A stretch of 64,000 nucleotides of DNA, taken from Andreprevotia sp. IGB-42 (lineage in GTDB: Bacteria; Pseudomonadota; Gammaproteobacteria; Burkholderiales; Chitinibacteraceae). Shown here in pieces: positions 63,059-64,000 of the stretch. Numbering within the stretch: position 1 is the first letter of the stretch; every line of letters starts with the position of its first letter. A program made the position numbers and the translations under genes. The notes below the pieces were generated by a model. It was not told where the DNA came from. It saw only the letters and a program-made list of their open reading frames with translations, and ran no database searches. Where the stretch lies: positions 372,001-436,000 of the forward strand of contig NZ_WXTX01000003.1 of NCBI RefSeq assembly GCF_009848685.1, read 5' to 3'.

Positions 63059-63594
63059 GCGGTATCTCCATTGCGGGCGGACGGGTAAAGGTGGAAGCCA
63101 TCGAAATCACGCTTGCCGATCTCCACGCCCAGGTGGCGCAAGATGGCGTAGGCAATCGTGATGTGGAAAAAGAAGTTGGGCAATGCGTAGTGCAGCAGGA
63201 AGGTGCCGGCATCGAGCACCAGCTGCTGCTGCCCTGCCGCGCTGCTGATCTGGCGCGTGGCGTTGCCGTCGAATGCGGCTGCAGGCAACGCTGCCAGAAA
63301 CGCCAGCGTAGTGGCAATGCGCGCAGCCAGCTCAGCCAGGCTAGCGGCGTTGCCGGCATATTCCGGCTTGGCTACGCCCGCCAGCGGCGCGCATGCCCTG
63401 CGGGCAAAGTCGTCGGCGATCTGTACATGGCTGAGAAACGGATGCATATCCGCAGCCAGGCGGGTAGCCAGCAGCGCCTGCTCATCCATCCCGGTTTGCC
63501 TGATATGGGTTTGTGCCAGCGCCAGCATGGCAGCCAGCTGCTGCAGGTAGCGCGTGAAGACGGGAACGGAAGAAAGATAAAGCGAAGAGGACAT
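63055..63594 (-). CDS. DUF1993 family protein
   Basis: 179 residues matching DUF1993: [20 protein letters not shown] at the start, the central [19 protein letters not shown] and a C-terminal [25 protein letters not shown]. Predicted all-helical (DinB-like bundle); the function is unknown. ATG 63594 is chosen; the frame upstream to 63789 overlaps the divergent LysR gene. Translationally coupled to the GST gene. Confidence 0.9.
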   Translation of the reverse strand: MSSSLYLSSVPVFTRYLQQLAAMLALAQTHIRQTGMDEQALLATRLAADMHPFLSHVQIADDFARRACAPLAGVAKPEYAGNAASLAELAARIATTLAFLAALPAAAFDGNATRQISSAAGQQQLVLDAGTFLLHYALPNFFFHITIAYAILRHLGVEIGKRDFDGFHLYPSARNGDTA

Positions 63595-63672
63595 GGCTGG
63601 CTTGAGCTCGGTTCGGGGCAAGCAACGTGATACCCGGTCACAGCCATTGTGCTCGCCCGCCTGCAAATTGAT

Positions 63673-63692
63673 AATCAGTGCGAATATTGATT
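63673..63692. promoter_or_regulatory. Candidate LysR operator
   Basis: AATCA-N10-TGATT inverted repeat 22 bases before the LysR ATG and about 80 bases before the divergent DUF1993 start, the usual site for a LysR protein controlling its neighbour and itself. Confidence 0.45.
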
Positions 63693-63714
63693 CAGTTTCA
63701 ATGAAAATTTGCAG

Positions 63715-64000
63715 ATGTACACGCTCAACGACCTCCAGCTCTTCATCCGCGCCGCCAACAGCGGCAATTTCAGCAGCGCGGCGCGGCAACTGCAGCTGAC
63801 ACCGGCTGCCGCCAGCGCCGCCATCAAGCGGCTGGAACTGGCACTGCAGGTGCGGCTGTTCGAGCGCTCCACCCGATCATTGCGGCTGACCGCTGCCGGT
63901 GCGCTGTTTCGCGATCATTGCGAGCGCGCGCTAGCCGTACTGGCCGAGGGCGAAGCCCAATTGCAGGCCGGCCAGCAGCAGCTGGCTGGCGATATCCACC
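63715..64000 (+). CDS. LysR-family transcriptional regulator (3' end beyond window)
   Basis: The first 95 residues are visible: MYTLNDLQLFIRAANSGNFS, then the LysR winged helix-turn-helix (AARQLQLTPAAASAAIKRLE, VRLFERSTRSLRLTAAG). It is divergent from the DUF1993-GST pair and probably regulates it. The effector domain is outside the window. Confidence 0.9.
   Translation, partial: MYTLNDLQLFIRAANSGNFSSAARQLQLTPAAASAAIKRLELALQVRLFERSTRSLRLTAAGALFRDHCERALAVLAEGEAQLQAGQQQLAGDIH

Noticed and set aside
1-64000. CRISPR arrays, tRNA or rRNA genes and insertion sequences
   Set aside because: I looked for regularly spaced repeats, cloverleaf-like segments and transposase genes with terminal repeats and saw none.

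Overview
The window is about 60% GC chromosomal DNA from a motile, polarly flagellated-type Gram-negative bacterium. FleS/FleR control of a fliEFGH operon, CheZ, two CheV, De Ley-Doudoroff sugar genes and a DksA-like protein point to a betaproteobacterium. Neisseriales (Chitinibacteraceae/Chromobacteriaceae-like) is my best inference, not a proof. Coding density is high and no tRNA, rRNA, CRISPR array or insertion sequence was seen.

Region 1 (1-16.2 kb), motility and signalling. On the minus strand, read right to left: fleS, a STAS antagonist, a receiver/PP2C/HATPase partner-switching protein, a stand-alone CheB methylesterase domain, fleR, then fliE-fliF-fliG-fliH running off the left edge. 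A good sigma-54 promoter precedes fliE, the expected target of FleR. Divergently, a sigma-28 promoter drives cheV-cheV-cheY-cheZ-cheA, followed by an EAL-HDOD protein and a large bidirectional terminator.

Region 2 (16.2-33.4 kb), housekeeping: a lipoprotein, msrB coupled to an alpha/beta hydrolase, a UPF0114 membrane protein, ftsK with a very long Ala/Pro linker, truC, an MHS-type transporter, fumC, ettA, a VF530-family protein, a Gly/Tyr/Trp-rich secreted protein, an FMN reductase coupled to a small lipoprotein, and a degenerate HD-GYP protein.

Region 3 (33.4-35.7 kb), an AT-richer islet. A pair of imperfect repeats with DnaA-box-like ends is followed by three small orphan genes; the first looks like a WapI-type immunity protein. 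This is the clearest accessory DNA in the window.

Region 4 (35.8-46.7 kb), a complete oxidative galactose (or arabinose-type sugar) operon: a LysR regulator divergent from dgoK, the AraFGH-type ABC importer, an SDR dehydrogenase, an SMP-30 lactonase, an aldose 1-epimerase, a second SDR, dgoA and dgoD. Together they import the sugar, oxidise it to the aldonate, dehydrate it, phosphorylate it and cleave it.

Region 5 (46.8-53.1 kb), a stress-type island: two atypical Crp/Fnr regulators, DUF3309, a ferritin-like protein, an OmpA/DUF4398 lipoprotein, a DUF4398 lipoprotein, a single-Cys DksA-like protein, a GGDEF protein and two unknown small proteins. A 16-bp dyad (about TGTRCG-N4-CGYACA) recurs in its promoter regions, mostly 85-95 bp before start codons, and again upstream of the giant gene to its right. 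I regard this unrecognised regulon as the most interesting signal in the window.

Region 6 (53.1-64 kb): a 2979-residue cyclic beta-1,2-glucan synthetase whose start codon lies in a perfect hairpin, then a GST coupled to a DUF1993 gene, divergent from a LysR gene cut by the right edge.
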